From: an uncultured Pelagibacteraceae bacterium
GTDB lineage: Bacteria; Pseudomonadota; Alphaproteobacteria; Pelagibacterales; Pelagibacteraceae
DNA: 64,000 nt
Direction of reading: 5' to 3'
Assembly (NCBI GenBank): GCA_902533445.1
Contig: CACALX010000003.1
Location: 71,111-135,110 of the forward strand
The position numbers and the translations under genes were made by a program. The notes under the pieces are model-generated. The model had not been told where the DNA came from. It made no database searches and worked only from the letters and a program-made list of their open reading frames with translations. Positions 1 to 8,064 of the stretch are shown here, piece after piece. Each line of letters begins with the position of its first letter. Within the stretch, counting starts at the first letter, position 1.

Positions 1-10
1 AATTAGAAAC

Positions 11-544
11 TTAAATTTTTTCAGAAATATTAATTGCAATTTTCGAACCAGTTTTAATTATTTTATCTAAAATACTATAAGGTCCTTTTTTAGTTGCACC
101 TTTTTCATAAGCGATATCTTTATGATTGAGCTCATCTTCTCTAAATTTTGTAATTTTGTTTTTAAGAAATTTTTCATCTTCATCTAATTGATTAATTTGA
201 TTTAAGTAGTGTTCATCAATTACTTCTTCTACAGATGCTGTGCATAACATGGCTGCTTTTTTCCCTAATAAAGTAGAACCAAATCCCAAACCAACACCTA
301 GTAAATCCCACAGTGGTAAAAGTTTTGTTGGAGCAATGTTTCTTTTTTTAATTTCATTTTCAAAGAATTCACTATGTTCCTTTTCATGAATTTTCATATC
401 TTCTATGATTTTTTTCAAATTTTCATCTTTGACAAATGTATTCAAAGCTAATAATTGACCTTCATATATTTTAACTGCTCCACGCTCACCAGCATGATCT
501 ACCCTTATAAATTCTTCAATTTTTTTTTTACTTACTTTTGGCAT
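11..544 (-). CDS. coq7: COQ7-type demethoxyubiquinone hydroxylase
   Basis: This is a di-iron hydroxylase expected to carry out the late C6 hydroxylation of demethoxyubiquinone in ubiquinone synthesis. The 177-residue protein shows the ferritin-like carboxylate/histidine ligands: GERGAVKIYEGQ near the N-terminus, KIHEKEHSEFF, SVEEVIDEHY in the middle and REDELNHKDIA near the C-terminus. Length matches short bacterial COQ7 proteins. It is the last gene of a three-gene minus-strand run and overlaps the upstream dsbB-like gene by 17 nt, so co-transcription is likely. The family call is confident; the exact step is inferred from family knowledge. Confidence 0.93.
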   Translation of the reverse strand: MPKVSKKKIEEFIRVDHAGERGAVKIYEGQLLALNTFVKDENLKKIIEDMKIHEKEHSEFFENEIKKRNIAPTKLLPLWDLLGVGLGFGSTLLGKKAAMLCTASVEEVIDEHYLNQINQLDEDEKFLKNKITKFREDELNHKDIAYEKGATKKGPYSILDKIIKTGSKIAINISEKI

Positions 545-1010
545 AGTTTAAATAAATTTTTAATGCATTGATTGTAATTAGTATAGAAATTACAATATTG
601 TAAGTTGTAAGTGATAATCCAAAAATTTTAAATGTTACATCTTTGCAGCTCACTTTTTGTTCCTGCAATTGTTTTAAAATTGCTTCTTTGGAAGTTGCCT
701 CAGAGCCATTTTTTAGGTCACAAACTAAAGATTCCTCAATAAATCCTTGTTCAATACCAAAATGATAAACTGACAAGATAGTAGCTGTTAAAAAAACTAT
801 TACCAAAAAAACTAAAAATATTTTTTCAAACTGAGAAAATTTATAATTCAAGAGTATAATTACTATTGCAACTACATATGGAATTCTCTCTAAAATACAA
901 AGATTGCATGGTTGATGACCTAAAACATACTCAATAAAGAACGCTGATATTAAAGCAACGAAACTGACAAATAAAATTAGGTTAAGAAACAATGATTTGT
1001 TATTAAGCAT
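528..1010 (-). CDS. DsbB-like disulfide bond formation protein
   Basis: This is a 160-residue membrane protein with about four hydrophobic segments. A CNLC motif (HQPCNLCILERIPY) follows the first membrane segment, and a second periplasmic loop carries two further cysteines (LVCDLK and KVSCKD). That arrangement is the hallmark of DsbB, which reoxidises DsbA and passes electrons to ubiquinone. Location next to coq7, a ubiquinone biosynthesis gene, is consistent with a quinone-linked role but is not proof. It overlaps coq7 by 17 nt and the upstream yqaA-like gene by 8 nt. No dsbA is seen in the window. Confidence 0.85.
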   Translation of the reverse strand: MLNNKSLFLNLILFVSFVALISAFFIEYVLGHQPCNLCILERIPYVVAIVIILLNYKFSQFEKIFLVFLVIVFLTATILSVYHFGIEQGFIEESLVCDLKNGSEATSKEAILKQLQEQKVSCKDVTFKIFGLSLTTYNIVISILITINALKIYLNYAKSK

Positions 1011-1608
1011 TAAATTTAAAAATTAAAAATATAATTCCTAATACTATAACTATTAAAATTCCAATTATAGTGAACCATTTTGAACCATGCTTCTCCATTA
1101 ATTCAGTAAATAAGTCACCAAATTTATAAGATAAATAAGCAACAATAAAAAATCTAAGACTTCTAGAGATTAAACTTACAACAATAAATACAGGTAAACT
1201 AAAAGCAACAATACCGCTAGCAATAGTGAATGCCTTATAGGGAAGAGGAGTAAATCCTGCTAGAAAAAGAATACTTAGCCAGGCAAAAAAACCTGATCCT
1301 TGAGACAAACTTGTCTTCAAACTTTCTACATTGTTTTCATAACCATAAAATTCAATTATATGAATAGCTAAATCATAAAACAAATAACCTAGTAAATATC
1401 CAAAAATTCCACCTAAAACTGAAAATATAGATGCGATTAAAAATATTTTAAAAAATTCTTTTTTTTTAGCAATCACCATAGGAATAATCATTACATCTGG
1501 AGGTATGGGAAAAAATGAACTTTCAGTGAAGGAAACAATTCCCAAGTATAAATTTGAACTTTTGTGAGCAGCTAAATTTAAACACTTTTTATAAAGACTT
1601 TGGAACAT
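1003..1608 (-). CDS. YqaA/DedA-related (VTT-type) inner membrane protein
   Basis: This is a 201-residue polytopic membrane protein of the YqaA/DedA (SNARE-associated, VTT) superfamily. Supporting signs are the N-terminal FTESSFFPIPPDVMIIP segment, the glycine-rich membrane helix GGIFGYLLGYLFYD, and the re-entrant-loop-like sequence LAGFTPLPYKAFTIASG. Superfamily members are implicated in lipid translocation and envelope homeostasis, but the substrate of this subgroup is unknown. It heads the minus-strand run with dsbB and coq7, and its start lies about 57 nt from the divergent tRNA-Leu. Confidence 0.8.
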   Translation of the reverse strand: MFQSLYKKCLNLAAHKSSNLYLGIVSFTESSFFPIPPDVMIIPMVIAKKKEFFKIFLIASIFSVLGGIFGYLLGYLFYDLAIHIIEFYGYENNVESLKTSLSQGSGFFAWLSILFLAGFTPLPYKAFTIASGIVAFSLPVFIVVSLISRSLRFFIVAYLSYKFGDLFTELMEKHGSKWFTIIGILIVIVLGIIFLIFKFNA

Positions 1609-1665
1609 TTTTTGGTTTTAATATAATTTTAGTTCTTATACTATTTAATTATAATTTAATTTAAT

Positions 1666-1750
1666 GGGCGAATGGCGGAACTGGTAGACGCGCACGACTC
1701 AAAATCGTGTTTCGCAAGAAGTGAGAGTTCGATTCTCTCTTCGCCCACCA
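1666..1750 (+). tRNA. tRNA-Leu(CAA)
   Basis: The acceptor stem is gggcgaa/ttcgccc with discriminator A and an encoded CCA. The D-loop contains GG, the anticodon stem is cacga/tcgtg around loop CTCAAAA (anticodon CAA), there is a long variable arm as expected for Leu, and the T-arm is canonical (gagag-TTCGATT-ctctc). A TATAAT at 1650-1655 is correctly placed as its -10. The 3' end lies only 6 nt before the ATG of the acyl-CoA ligase. Confidence 0.97.
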
Positions 1751-1756
1751 AAGTTT

Positions 1757-3454
1757 ATGAATATAAAAAACTATAATAATCTTTTAGAACTATTTTATAA
1801 TCAGTATACAAAAGAAAAAGCAGATCAAATTTTTCTAAAATCTTTAAAAAATCCAAACGATAAATTTTCTTGGAGAGATACTTATTTGAATATTTTAAAA
1901 TTAAGCAATGAGCTCAAATCTTTAATTCAAAATAAAGATAGATGTTTATTGATTTCAGAAAATAGACCTGAATGGATGATATCTGATTTAGCGATAATGT
2001 TAGCAGGTGGAATTACCGTGCCAGCCTATACCATTTACGCCGAAAGAGATTACGAATATTTAATTGATGATTGTAATCCATCAGTAATAGTTGTCTCAGA
2101 TCAAGTTCAATATAATAAAATTAAAAATATAATTTCTACAAAGCCATTTATAAAAAAGGTTATCACCTTTGATCAAATTGACAGTCAATCAGATACCATT
2201 TGTATTAAAGACATTTTTTTGAAGAACGATTGTGAAGAGATCGATTTTTTAAAATTAGAAATTTCAAGAAAAGATGTAGCTTGTATTATTTATACATCAG
2301 GAACCCAAGGTAACCCTAAGGGAGTAATGCTCAGCCATGGGGGGATTTTAAATAATTGTGAAGGTTCTATTTCACTTTTAAAAGAAATAATATCTTACAA
2401 ACCTAAATTCCTAACTTGGTTACCATTATCCCATTCTTATGAACACACTGTTCAGTTTGTTCAAATAGCAATAGGTGCTGAAGTTTACTATGCAGAAAGT
2501 ATAGATAAGTTAATTAATAATATGGGACAATGTAGTCCTGATATTATGACAGCTGTTCCAAGATTTTATCAGAATCTGTATCAAAAAATTAATTCAACTT
2601 TCAATAAAGCTACTGGTTTTAAAAAATCTCTAATAAACAAAATGCTTTATCTTGGAGAAAAAGTACTAACAAATCAAAAACTTACTTTATTTGAAAAAAT
2701 GCAAAATACAATTTGCGAAAAAATAATTAGAAAAAAAATAAAAGCTCAATTTGGAGGTTCTCTAAAAGCATTCATTTCTGGAGGAGGTGCGCTAGATAAA
2801 GAAGTGGGTATTTTTTTAAATTCGATAGGTTTACCGACTTTGCAAGGGTATGGGTTAACTGAAACTTCTCCAGTTGTAAGTTGTAACCCGATAAAAGATA
2901 TAAGAATAGATACAGTAGGTCCTGCCTTTAGTGGTAATGAAGTGAAAATTGCTGACGATGGTGAAATTCTGGTTAAAGGTGAAAATGTTATGTTAGGCTA
3001 TTGGAATAAAAAGGTAGAGACCGAAAAAGTTTTAAAGGATGGCTGGTTACATACTGGAGATATAGGTCATTTTGAAAATGGATACTTAAAAATTACTGAT
3101 AGAAAAAAAGATATTTTAATTACACCAGGTGGTGACAATATTTCTCCTGTGAAAATTGAAAATGAATTACTCAAGATTGAATTTATAGAGCAAGCATTAG
3201 TTTATGGAGATAACAAACAATATTTAATATCTATTTTAGTTTTAAATAATAATGAAAGCAATGTGTCAGATGAAAACATTTCAAAAGAAATAGAAACAAT
3301 AAATAAAAACTTATCTAAGATAGAAAAAATTAAAAAGTTTTTTGTAATAAAAGATCAATTTACAATTGAAAATGGATTAATGACACCAACTTTAAAGTTA
3401 AAAAGATATAAAATTATTGAAAAGTATAAAAGTGAAATAGAAAAACTTTATTAA
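1757..3454 (+). CDS. fadD: Long-chain acyl-CoA synthetase (AMP-forming)
   Basis: This enzyme activates fatty acids to acyl-CoA with ATP. It has the ANL-superfamily P-loop (YTSGTQGNPKGVMLSHGG, about residue 175), the YGLTETSP adenine-binding motif, and the GWLHTGDIG...DRKKDILITPGG hinge, within about 565 residues. The family is the long-chain (COG1022-like) ligases. The ORF track starts at 1721, inside tRNA-Leu; I place the start at ATG 1757 because the upstream codons are tRNA sequence and MNIKNYNNLLELF is a natural N-terminus. This leaves a 6-nt spacer after the tRNA and no room for a Shine-Dalgarno sequence. The symbol is by family; substrate chain length is unproven. Confidence 0.88.
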   Translation: MNIKNYNNLLELFYNQYTKEKADQIFLKSLKNPNDKFSWRDTYLNILKLSNELKSLIQNKDRCLLISENRPEWMISDLAIMLAGGITVPAYTIYAERDYEYLIDDCNPSVIVVSDQVQYNKIKNIISTKPFIKKVITFDQIDSQSDTICIKDIFLKNDCEEIDFLKLEISRKDVACIIYTSGTQGNPKGVMLSHGGILNNCEGSISLLKEIISYKPKFLTWLPLSHSYEHTVQFVQIAIGAEVYYAESIDKLINNMGQCSPDIMTAVPRFYQNLYQKINSTFNKATGFKKSLINKMLYLGEKVLTNQKLTLFEKMQNTICEKIIRKKIKAQFGGSLKAFISGGGALDKEVGIFLNSIGLPTLQGYGLTETSPVVSCNPIKDIRIDTVGPAFSGNEVKIADDGEILVKGENVMLGYWNKKVETEKVLKDGWLHTGDIGHFENGYLKITDRKKDILITPGGDNISPVKIENELLKIEFIEQALVYGDNKQYLISILVLNNNESNVSDENISKEIETINKNLSKIEKIKKFFVIKDQFTIENGLMTPTLKLKRYKIIEKYKSEIEKLY

Positions 3455-3519
3455 ATTTCTTTAAATTAAGAGTTTATTTACCGCATAAACATTAACTAAA
3501 TTAATAAAAAAATTTTTTA

Positions 3520-3541
3520 TAAAAAATAAAAAATAAAAAAT
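3520..3541. repeat. Short A-tract tandem heptamer
   Basis: Three direct copies of TAAAAAA lie in the spacer between the acyl-CoA ligase and the lysine-rich mini-gene. The 7-bp period is not helically phased, so intrinsic curvature is not specifically predicted. It may be simply AT-rich drift upstream of the promoter at 3573. Confidence 0.4.
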
Positions 3542-3572
3542 AATTTTTTAAAATTCGCTTTTAATTAATGAT

Positions 3573-3601
3573 TTGACATAAGTTGTATAAAAAAATAAAA
3601 A
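3573..3601 (+). promoter_or_regulatory. Sigma70-type promoter of the lysine-rich mini-gene
   Basis: There is a consensus -35 TTGACA (3573-3578), a 17-bp spacer, and a -10 of TAAAAA (3596-3601). Transcription would begin around 3608, just before a near-perfect inverted repeat and about 45 nt ahead of the ATG at 3653. The optimal spacing and consensus -35 make this one of the clearer promoters in the window. Confidence 0.6.
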
Positions 3602-3610
3602 TAAGTTAAC

Positions 3611-3631
3611 AACGAATCAATTTGATTCGTT
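3611..3631. promoter_or_regulatory. Inverted repeat at the expected transcription start
   Basis: AACGAATCAA and TTGATTCGTT are perfect 10-bp complementary arms separated by a single T. The position is immediately downstream of the predicted -10 element. As DNA it could be a repressor operator. As RNA it would form an 8-bp stem with a 5-nt loop at the extreme 5' end of the message, a typical stabilising position. Which of the two applies cannot be told from the sequence. Confidence 0.55.
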
Positions 3632-3652
3632 AAACTTAAAAGGGAGCTAAAG

Positions 3653-3748
3653 ATGCCTAAGAAAAGAAAAAAAGCGGCAAAGAAAACTAAGAAAAAAGCT
3701 AAGAAAAAAGCTAAAAAAGCTAAAAAGGCTAAGAAAAGAAGAAGATAA
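3653..3748 (+). CDS. Lysine-rich 31-residue peptide (histone-H1-tail-like)
   Basis: This short ORF is missing from the track. It starts MPKKRKKAAKK and continues as repeats of K-K-A and K-K-K-A to a KKRRR end, so it contains almost only Lys, Ala and Arg. It has its own promoter, a 5' inverted repeat, a good Shine-Dalgarno (GGGAG, 6-nt spacing) and a strong terminator, which argues for a real and probably abundant product. Composition resembles the C-terminal tails of histone H1 and of bacterial H1-like proteins, so nucleic acid binding is a reasonable inference. I do not recognise a named family. The convergent neighbour encodes a CarD with a similar lysine-rich segment. Confidence 0.7.
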   Translation: MPKKRKKAAKKTKKKAKKKAKKAKKAKKRRR

Positions 3749-3770
3749 TAACTTAGTATTCTTTACAAAA

Positions 3771-3810
3771 AACGCTTCTCATAACTTTTTGTGTGAGAGG
3801 CGTTTTTTTT
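3771..3810. terminator. Bidirectional Rho-independent terminator
   Basis: The stem is ACGCTTCTCA/TGAGAGGCGT (10 bp with one G-T pair) around an 11-nt loop, with A-runs on the left and T-runs on the right. It therefore works in both directions: for the lysine-rich mini-gene on the plus strand and for carD on the minus strand, whose stop codon sits at the right edge of the T-run. Confidence 0.85.
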
Positions 3811-4712
3811 TATTCGTCTAAGGGTTCGTCAGTTTCAGAAATAGGTTCTTCGACAGGTAAATCAGCAGTTGGAGTTTTAGGAGTAGCGCTAATCGCTTGT
3901 GTTTGTCCACCAACATTTCTCTTTAGTGCTTTATCTAATTTTTTTTGAGTGTCTTCTGGTGATAAATTTAAAATTATCTGAAATTCTGACTGCATTCTTT
4001 CATAAGCTTTTTCAAAAAGTTGTCTTTCACTATAAGATTGATCAACCATAAGATCATCACCTTTGTTTAGATCTCTTACAACTTCAGCTAATTCATAAAT
4101 TTTACCTGATGAAATTTTTGCCTCATATTCTTGTGCTCTTCTACTCCACATTGATCTTTTGATTTTTGGCTTACTTTTTAATATAGAAATACATTTGTTT
4201 ACTTGATTAATTGTTGCTAAAGGTCTTAGGTGAGACTGTTTGTTGACGGGTACCATACCGTTAGCTTTATCTTTTTCAAATTTGATAACGTATGTTTCAA
4301 CATCAATACTACCGATATTTATTTTTTTAAATTCTGTAATTTGACCAACACCATGTTTTGGATAGACAACATAATCTTTAATTTTAAATCCTCTTTTTTC
4401 AGTTTCCTGTTTTTTGACTTTTTTTATCTCTGGCTTAACCTCATTAGTTTTTGATATTCTTAAATTATCTACTTTCGGTTCATCTGGCGTTTTAGTAGTT
4501 TTTGAAACTTTTTTTATTTTAGGTGATTTATTTGGAATTTTTTTTGAAACTTTTTTGGTTTTTTTTATTACTTTTTTAACTTTTTTAGTTTTAGGTTTAA
4601 CAACTTTTTTAACTTTAGTTACTTTTTTCTTTTTAACTTTTTTTATCATTTCTTTATCTGATTTGCCTTTAAAGATTTTCTTTAAAATACTTTTCGTACT
4701 TATTTTGCTCAT
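3810..4712 (-). CDS. carD: CarD/CdnL-family transcription regulator with lysine-rich N-terminal tail
   Basis: The CarD/CdnL/TRCF RNA-polymerase-interacting domain begins near residue 109 ([15 protein letters not shown]) and is followed by the helical C-terminal DNA-binding part ([17 protein letters not shown]). CarD proteins bind the RNA polymerase beta subunit and stabilise open promoter complexes. The approximately 100-residue N-terminus is unusual, dominated by KKVKK/KKTKK repeats like a histone H1 tail. The track start at 4754 is deep inside fdxA. ATG 4712 (MSKISTKS, 44-nt overlap with fdxA) or ATG 4649 (after the fdxA stop) are both possible; neither has a clear Shine-Dalgarno. Order with fdxA and the helicase is conserved in alphaproteobacteria. 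Confidence 0.85.
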   Translation of the reverse strand: MSKISTKSILKKIFKGKSDKEMIKKVKKKKVTKVKKVVKPKTKKVKKVIKKTKKVSKKIPNKSPKIKKVSKTTKTPDEPKVDNLRISKTNEVKPEIKKVKKQETEKRGFKIKDYVVYPKHGVGQITEFKKINIGSIDVETYVIKFEKDKANGMVPVNKQSHLRPLATINQVNKCISILKSKPKIKRSMWSRRAQEYEAKISSGKIYELAEVVRDLNKGDDLMVDQSYSERQLFEKAYERMQSEFQIILNLSPEDTQKKLDKALKRNVGGQTQAISATPKTPTADLPVEEPISETDEPLDE

Positions 4713-4995
4713 TTTTAAATTTTTCGTGATCCGCAGGGGGATCTTTTTTCTCACTTATGTTTGGCCAGATTTCTGAATATTTTTTATTGATCTCTAACCA
4801 TTTTTCACTTCCAGGTTCTGTATCTGCTTTTATAGCATCAACGGGGCATTCTGGCTCACAAACGCCACAATCTATACACTCATCCGGTTTAATTACAAGC
4901 ATATTTTTACCTTCGTAAAAACAATCAACCGGACAAACGTCTACACAATCAGTAAGTTTACACTTAATACAATTATCGTTTACGATATAAGTCAC
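4669..4995 (-). CDS. fdxA: FdxA-type ferredoxin (7Fe-8S class)
   Basis: This is a 108-residue ferredoxin with cysteine clusters [17 protein letters not shown] and [12 protein letters not shown], followed by the C-terminal extension ([15 protein letters not shown]) typical of the FdxA/Azotobacter-type seven-iron ferredoxins. It is a low-potential electron carrier in the cytoplasm; the partner is unknown. It overlaps the terB-like gene by 4 nt upstream and sits before carD, as in many alphaproteobacteria. Confidence 0.93.
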   Translation of the reverse strand: MTYIVNDNCIKCKLTDCVDVCPVDCFYEGKNMLVIKPDECIDCGVCEPECPVDAIKADTEPGSEKWLEINKKYSEIWPNISEKKDPPADHEKFKNEQNKYEKYFKENL

Positions 4996-5408
4996 TCTTT
5001 ACTTTCCTCTTTTACTCTATGCTTAATATCTCCCATAGTTTTGCTGTCAATGTATAAAAGTCCCGCTAATCTTCTCATAAGATTTGTTTCATACATATCT
5101 GCATCTTCATTAGAATAAATAATTGACCAAAGAGCTTCTACTATTTTAATTTTATCTTTTTTAGGTAAATTTTTAATTTCTCTTGTGAAGTCTAAAATTT
5201 GGTTTGAATTTTCCTCAATAATTTTTGCATCTTGGATAGTTTTTGTGATTTTTTCACTTTCAAGGCCCAACTCTAGAAGTGTTTTTTTAATTATTTCCTC
5301 TTCTTTGTCAGTATAATTTTCATCTATTTTTGCAGCATGGATTAATAAGGCACAAACTTTTATTATAAAGTTATTCTCTTCTTTTTTATCTGTCTTTTTA
5401 AAAAACAT
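4992..5408 (-). CDS. TerB-like domain protein
   Basis: This is a 138-residue helical acidic protein whose N-terminal half ([25 protein letters not shown]) matches the TerB/tellurite-resistance-like helical domain: alanine-rich helix, then an aspartate/glutamate-rich turn, then [30 protein letters not shown]. TerB-type domains bind metal ions in some members, but the function of stand-alone versions is unknown. It lies 4 nt downstream of the helicase and overlaps fdxA by 4 nt, so it is in the same operon. Tellurite resistance is not implied. Confidence 0.75.
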   Translation of the reverse strand: MFFKKTDKKEENNFIIKVCALLIHAAKIDENYTDKEEEIIKKTLLELGLESEKITKTIQDAKIIEENSNQILDFTREIKNLPKKDKIKIVEALWSIIYSNEDADMYETNLMRRLAGLLYIDSKTMGDIKHRVKEESKE

Positions 5409-5412
5409 AAAA

Positions 5413-7890
5413 TTAACCTAACTTGAGATTTTTAAGAACTTTAAATGGATTTTCATTTGAAACTTTTTTGTTCTGTTTCTTTTTAAATTTTTTAACAGGA
5501 TTATATTTAAAAAACATTTCTTGTTCTTTCTCATAAGTTTTATAACCCATTTTTTGTAATAATTTTTTAAAGTTCTCTTTGCTACATCCTAACAGATTTA
5601 ACATTTCAGGTATCATTTTTATTTCACTATTTTCTTTTGAAGTAGCATTAATTATTTGTACAAAGAGTCTTTCAAGAATATCTATTCTTACAAAAAGATT
5701 ATCAAATTTTTCAAATCCACAGAGAAGCATAAAGTTTTTATTTTGTGAATCTTTATCTTCTAAAAAATTTAATCCAAAAGTTGGTGGTTTTAAATCATAG
5801 AATTTTTGATGAAAATTTTTCCACAATAAGGTTCTTAAAAATACAGCATCTGGTTTTATAAGTTGATAAAGGAATACATGGTATCTTCCAAATTTTACAC
5901 CCAATTCTCTAAGTACTTTTCTATCTATTTGTTCAAGATTTTTTAAATAATCAGAAACTTGTTCCCTTTTTAAAACACCATTATTCTCATAAAGCTGATA
6001 AGCCAAAGCCTTAATTGAAAACTTATCGTCTTTAATGTTTTTTAAATCGATTAAACTTTTCAAGACATCACTTATTTTAGAGTTAAGCCATTTTTGAATA
6101 AAATCATTTAGTTTTTGTTTTGGATTTTGTTCAATAATGTCATCAACAACTAAAGTAAAATTAGGACTTAAATAATCATTACCTGGTAACAGTCTAGCAA
6201 TTGAAAATTCATTCCAATATATTTTAAAATCCTCCTTTAAATCTATTAATCCCGTATCTATAATTGATTGAATTCTTTTATCAAACTCAGGTCCAATTGA
6301 TTGTCTAGCAGCTTTTTTTAATGACTTGATATCAGTTTCCAAAGAGCCTTTTTTTAAATCTAATTCTAATTTCAAACCTTTGATCTTACCAATAAACTGA
6401 TCGTCTATTTTAACGTCATTATTCTGTAATATTTCAGTTTTGAATTCCATGTCTTGTTTTAAACCTCTTGCGAGTATACTTGCTCTTTTGTCGATAAAAG
6501 TCTTGGTAAGTTCTTCATGAAGTCTGTCAGAAAGTCTATCTTCTAAATGTTTTGTTTTTTCTATCCAATAATTTTGATTTTCTACCCAATTATTTTTATT
6601 TGAAACATAAGACCAAGTTCTTACATTTGCAATTCTATTTGATAAAGAATCTACATTTCCCTCTAATTTATCAAGTTTCATGAGCTGTAATCTCATGTAA
6701 TCTTCTGAAATCAGACCTTTTTCACTGTTTAAAAATTTAAAAACATTTCTGATCACTTCATAATGATTGCCGTAGATTTTTTTAACAAAATCAGGTATTT
6801 GACAACATTCCCATAATAATTTGAGAGTTCTTTCGTTAAGTTCTAAATTATTTTTTTCATATTTTATAAAATATTTTAGTGCTCTTTCATCCTCACATTC
6901 TTGAACTTTTCTTAACCATTCCATCTGAGGTCTTTCTTCAAGACTTTTAATCAGTGAATTTGGGTTATTGAAATTAAGATCAGAATTTCTCCAGAATAAA
7001 GTTCTTATTTCTTCAAATTTATGTCCTTCAATTAATTCTACTTCTTCAGGTGTAATTTCTTTACAATCACCAGTAATTCCAAAACCGCCATCATTTAAAT
7101 ATCTTCCAGATCTTCCCGCTATTTGACCTATTTCAGATAAATTTAATTTTCTTAATTTTTTTCCGTCAAATTTCTTAAGGTTTGAAAAATACACATAATC
7201 TAGATCCATATTTATTCCCATTCCAATAGCATCAGTGGCTACTAAAAAGTCGACATCTCCAGATTGATAAAGCTCTACTTGAGCATTTCTCGTTTTAGGA
7301 CTTAATGAACCCATAACGATAGCAGCCCCACCCTTTTGTCTTCTTATTAATTCTGCTATTGCATAAACTTCCTCCGCTGAAAAGGCTATGATTGCAGTTT
7401 TTCTATTTATTCTTGATATTTTTTTATGTCCAGTATAAGTTAGTTTTGACAATCTATCTCTATTAATAAATTCTAAATCTTCGTTCAATTTAGATATAAT
7501 GTTTTTAATAGTGCTAGAACCCATTAACATCGTAAGTTTTTCACCTCTTAAATTTAATAGTCTATCTGTGAATATGTGACCTCTTTCAGGATCTGCACAC
7601 ATTTGGATTTCATCTATGCCCACAAATTCTAAATGCTTTTCAATAGGCATTGATTCGACGGTGCATAAATAATATTTTGCGTTTGTAGGAATTATTTTTT
7701 CTTCACCTGTTATTAAAGCAACTTTATCAATACTTATTTTTTTTATTACTTTATCGTAAACCTCTCTTGCTAATAATCTTAATGGGAACCCAATCATTCC
7801 ACTGTCAAAAGATAGCATTGTGTCAATTGCAAGATGAGTTTTCCCCGTGTTTGTTGGACCAAGAACAGCTGTAATTTTATTTTTAGGCAT
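5413..7890 (-). CDS. SUV3-like superfamily 2 RNA helicase
   Basis: This 825-residue SF2 helicase has Walker A GPTNTGKTH near the N-terminus, a DEIQ Walker B, motif III-like MGSST, and the C-terminal motif VI region (GQIAGRSGRY). The arrangement is that of SUV3, the mitochondrial degradosome helicase whose bacterial relatives are common in alphaproteobacteria. RNA unwinding linked to RNA decay is the family role and is inferred here. The basic C-terminal tail (PVKKFKKKQNKK) may bind RNA. It is the first gene of the minus-strand helicase-terB-fdxA-carD run. The 174-nt upstream spacer shows no recognisable element beyond AT-rich sequence. Confidence 0.85.
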   Translation of the reverse strand: MPKNKITAVLGPTNTGKTHLAIDTMLSFDSGMIGFPLRLLAREVYDKVIKKISIDKVALITGEEKIIPTNAKYYLCTVESMPIEKHLEFVGIDEIQMCADPERGHIFTDRLLNLRGEKLTMLMGSSTIKNIISKLNEDLEFINRDRLSKLTYTGHKKISRINRKTAIIAFSAEEVYAIAELIRRQKGGAAIVMGSLSPKTRNAQVELYQSGDVDFLVATDAIGMGINMDLDYVYFSNLKKFDGKKLRKLNLSEIGQIAGRSGRYLNDGGFGITGDCKEITPEEVELIEGHKFEEIRTLFWRNSDLNFNNPNSLIKSLEERPQMEWLRKVQECEDERALKYFIKYEKNNLELNERTLKLLWECCQIPDFVKKIYGNHYEVIRNVFKFLNSEKGLISEDYMRLQLMKLDKLEGNVDSLSNRIANVRTWSYVSNKNNWVENQNYWIEKTKHLEDRLSDRLHEELTKTFIDKRASILARGLKQDMEFKTEILQNNDVKIDDQFIGKIKGLKLELDLKKGSLETDIKSLKKAARQSIGPEFDKRIQSIIDTGLIDLKEDFKIYWNEFSIARLLPGNDYLSPNFTLVVDDIIEQNPKQKLNDFIQKWLNSKISDVLKSLIDLKNIKDDKFSIKALAYQLYENNGVLKREQVSDYLKNLEQIDRKVLRELGVKFGRYHVFLYQLIKPDAVFLRTLLWKNFHQKFYDLKPPTFGLNFLEDKDSQNKNFMLLCGFEKFDNLFVRIDILERLFVQIINATSKENSEIKMIPEMLNLLGCSKENFKKLLQKMGYKTYEKEQEMFFKYNPVKKFKKKQNKKVSNENPFKVLKNLKLG

Positions 7891-8064
7891 TTCTATCTTT
7901 GGTGTATAATTTTTTTTACCTACCAGATATTGTTAGTGCTAAAGAACAAAAATAGACTAAAACATGACCGAATCGGAGGGTAAAAAGTTCTCATTTTTAT
8001 ATTAATATTAATTAGAATATCATAATTGAGATTAATTCTATAATAGTAATTTAATAAAAGAAAA

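Noticed and set aside
4230-4776. Plus-strand ORFs of 74 and 120 residues (4230..4454, 4414..4776)
   Set aside because: They are antisense shadows of carD. The Phe/Leu-rich translation is the complement of its Lys-rich codons.
7891-8064. Possible regulatory RNA in the helicase-aacS spacer
   Set aside because: There is no convincing stem or conserved motif; only AT-rich sequence with a GGAGGG patch.
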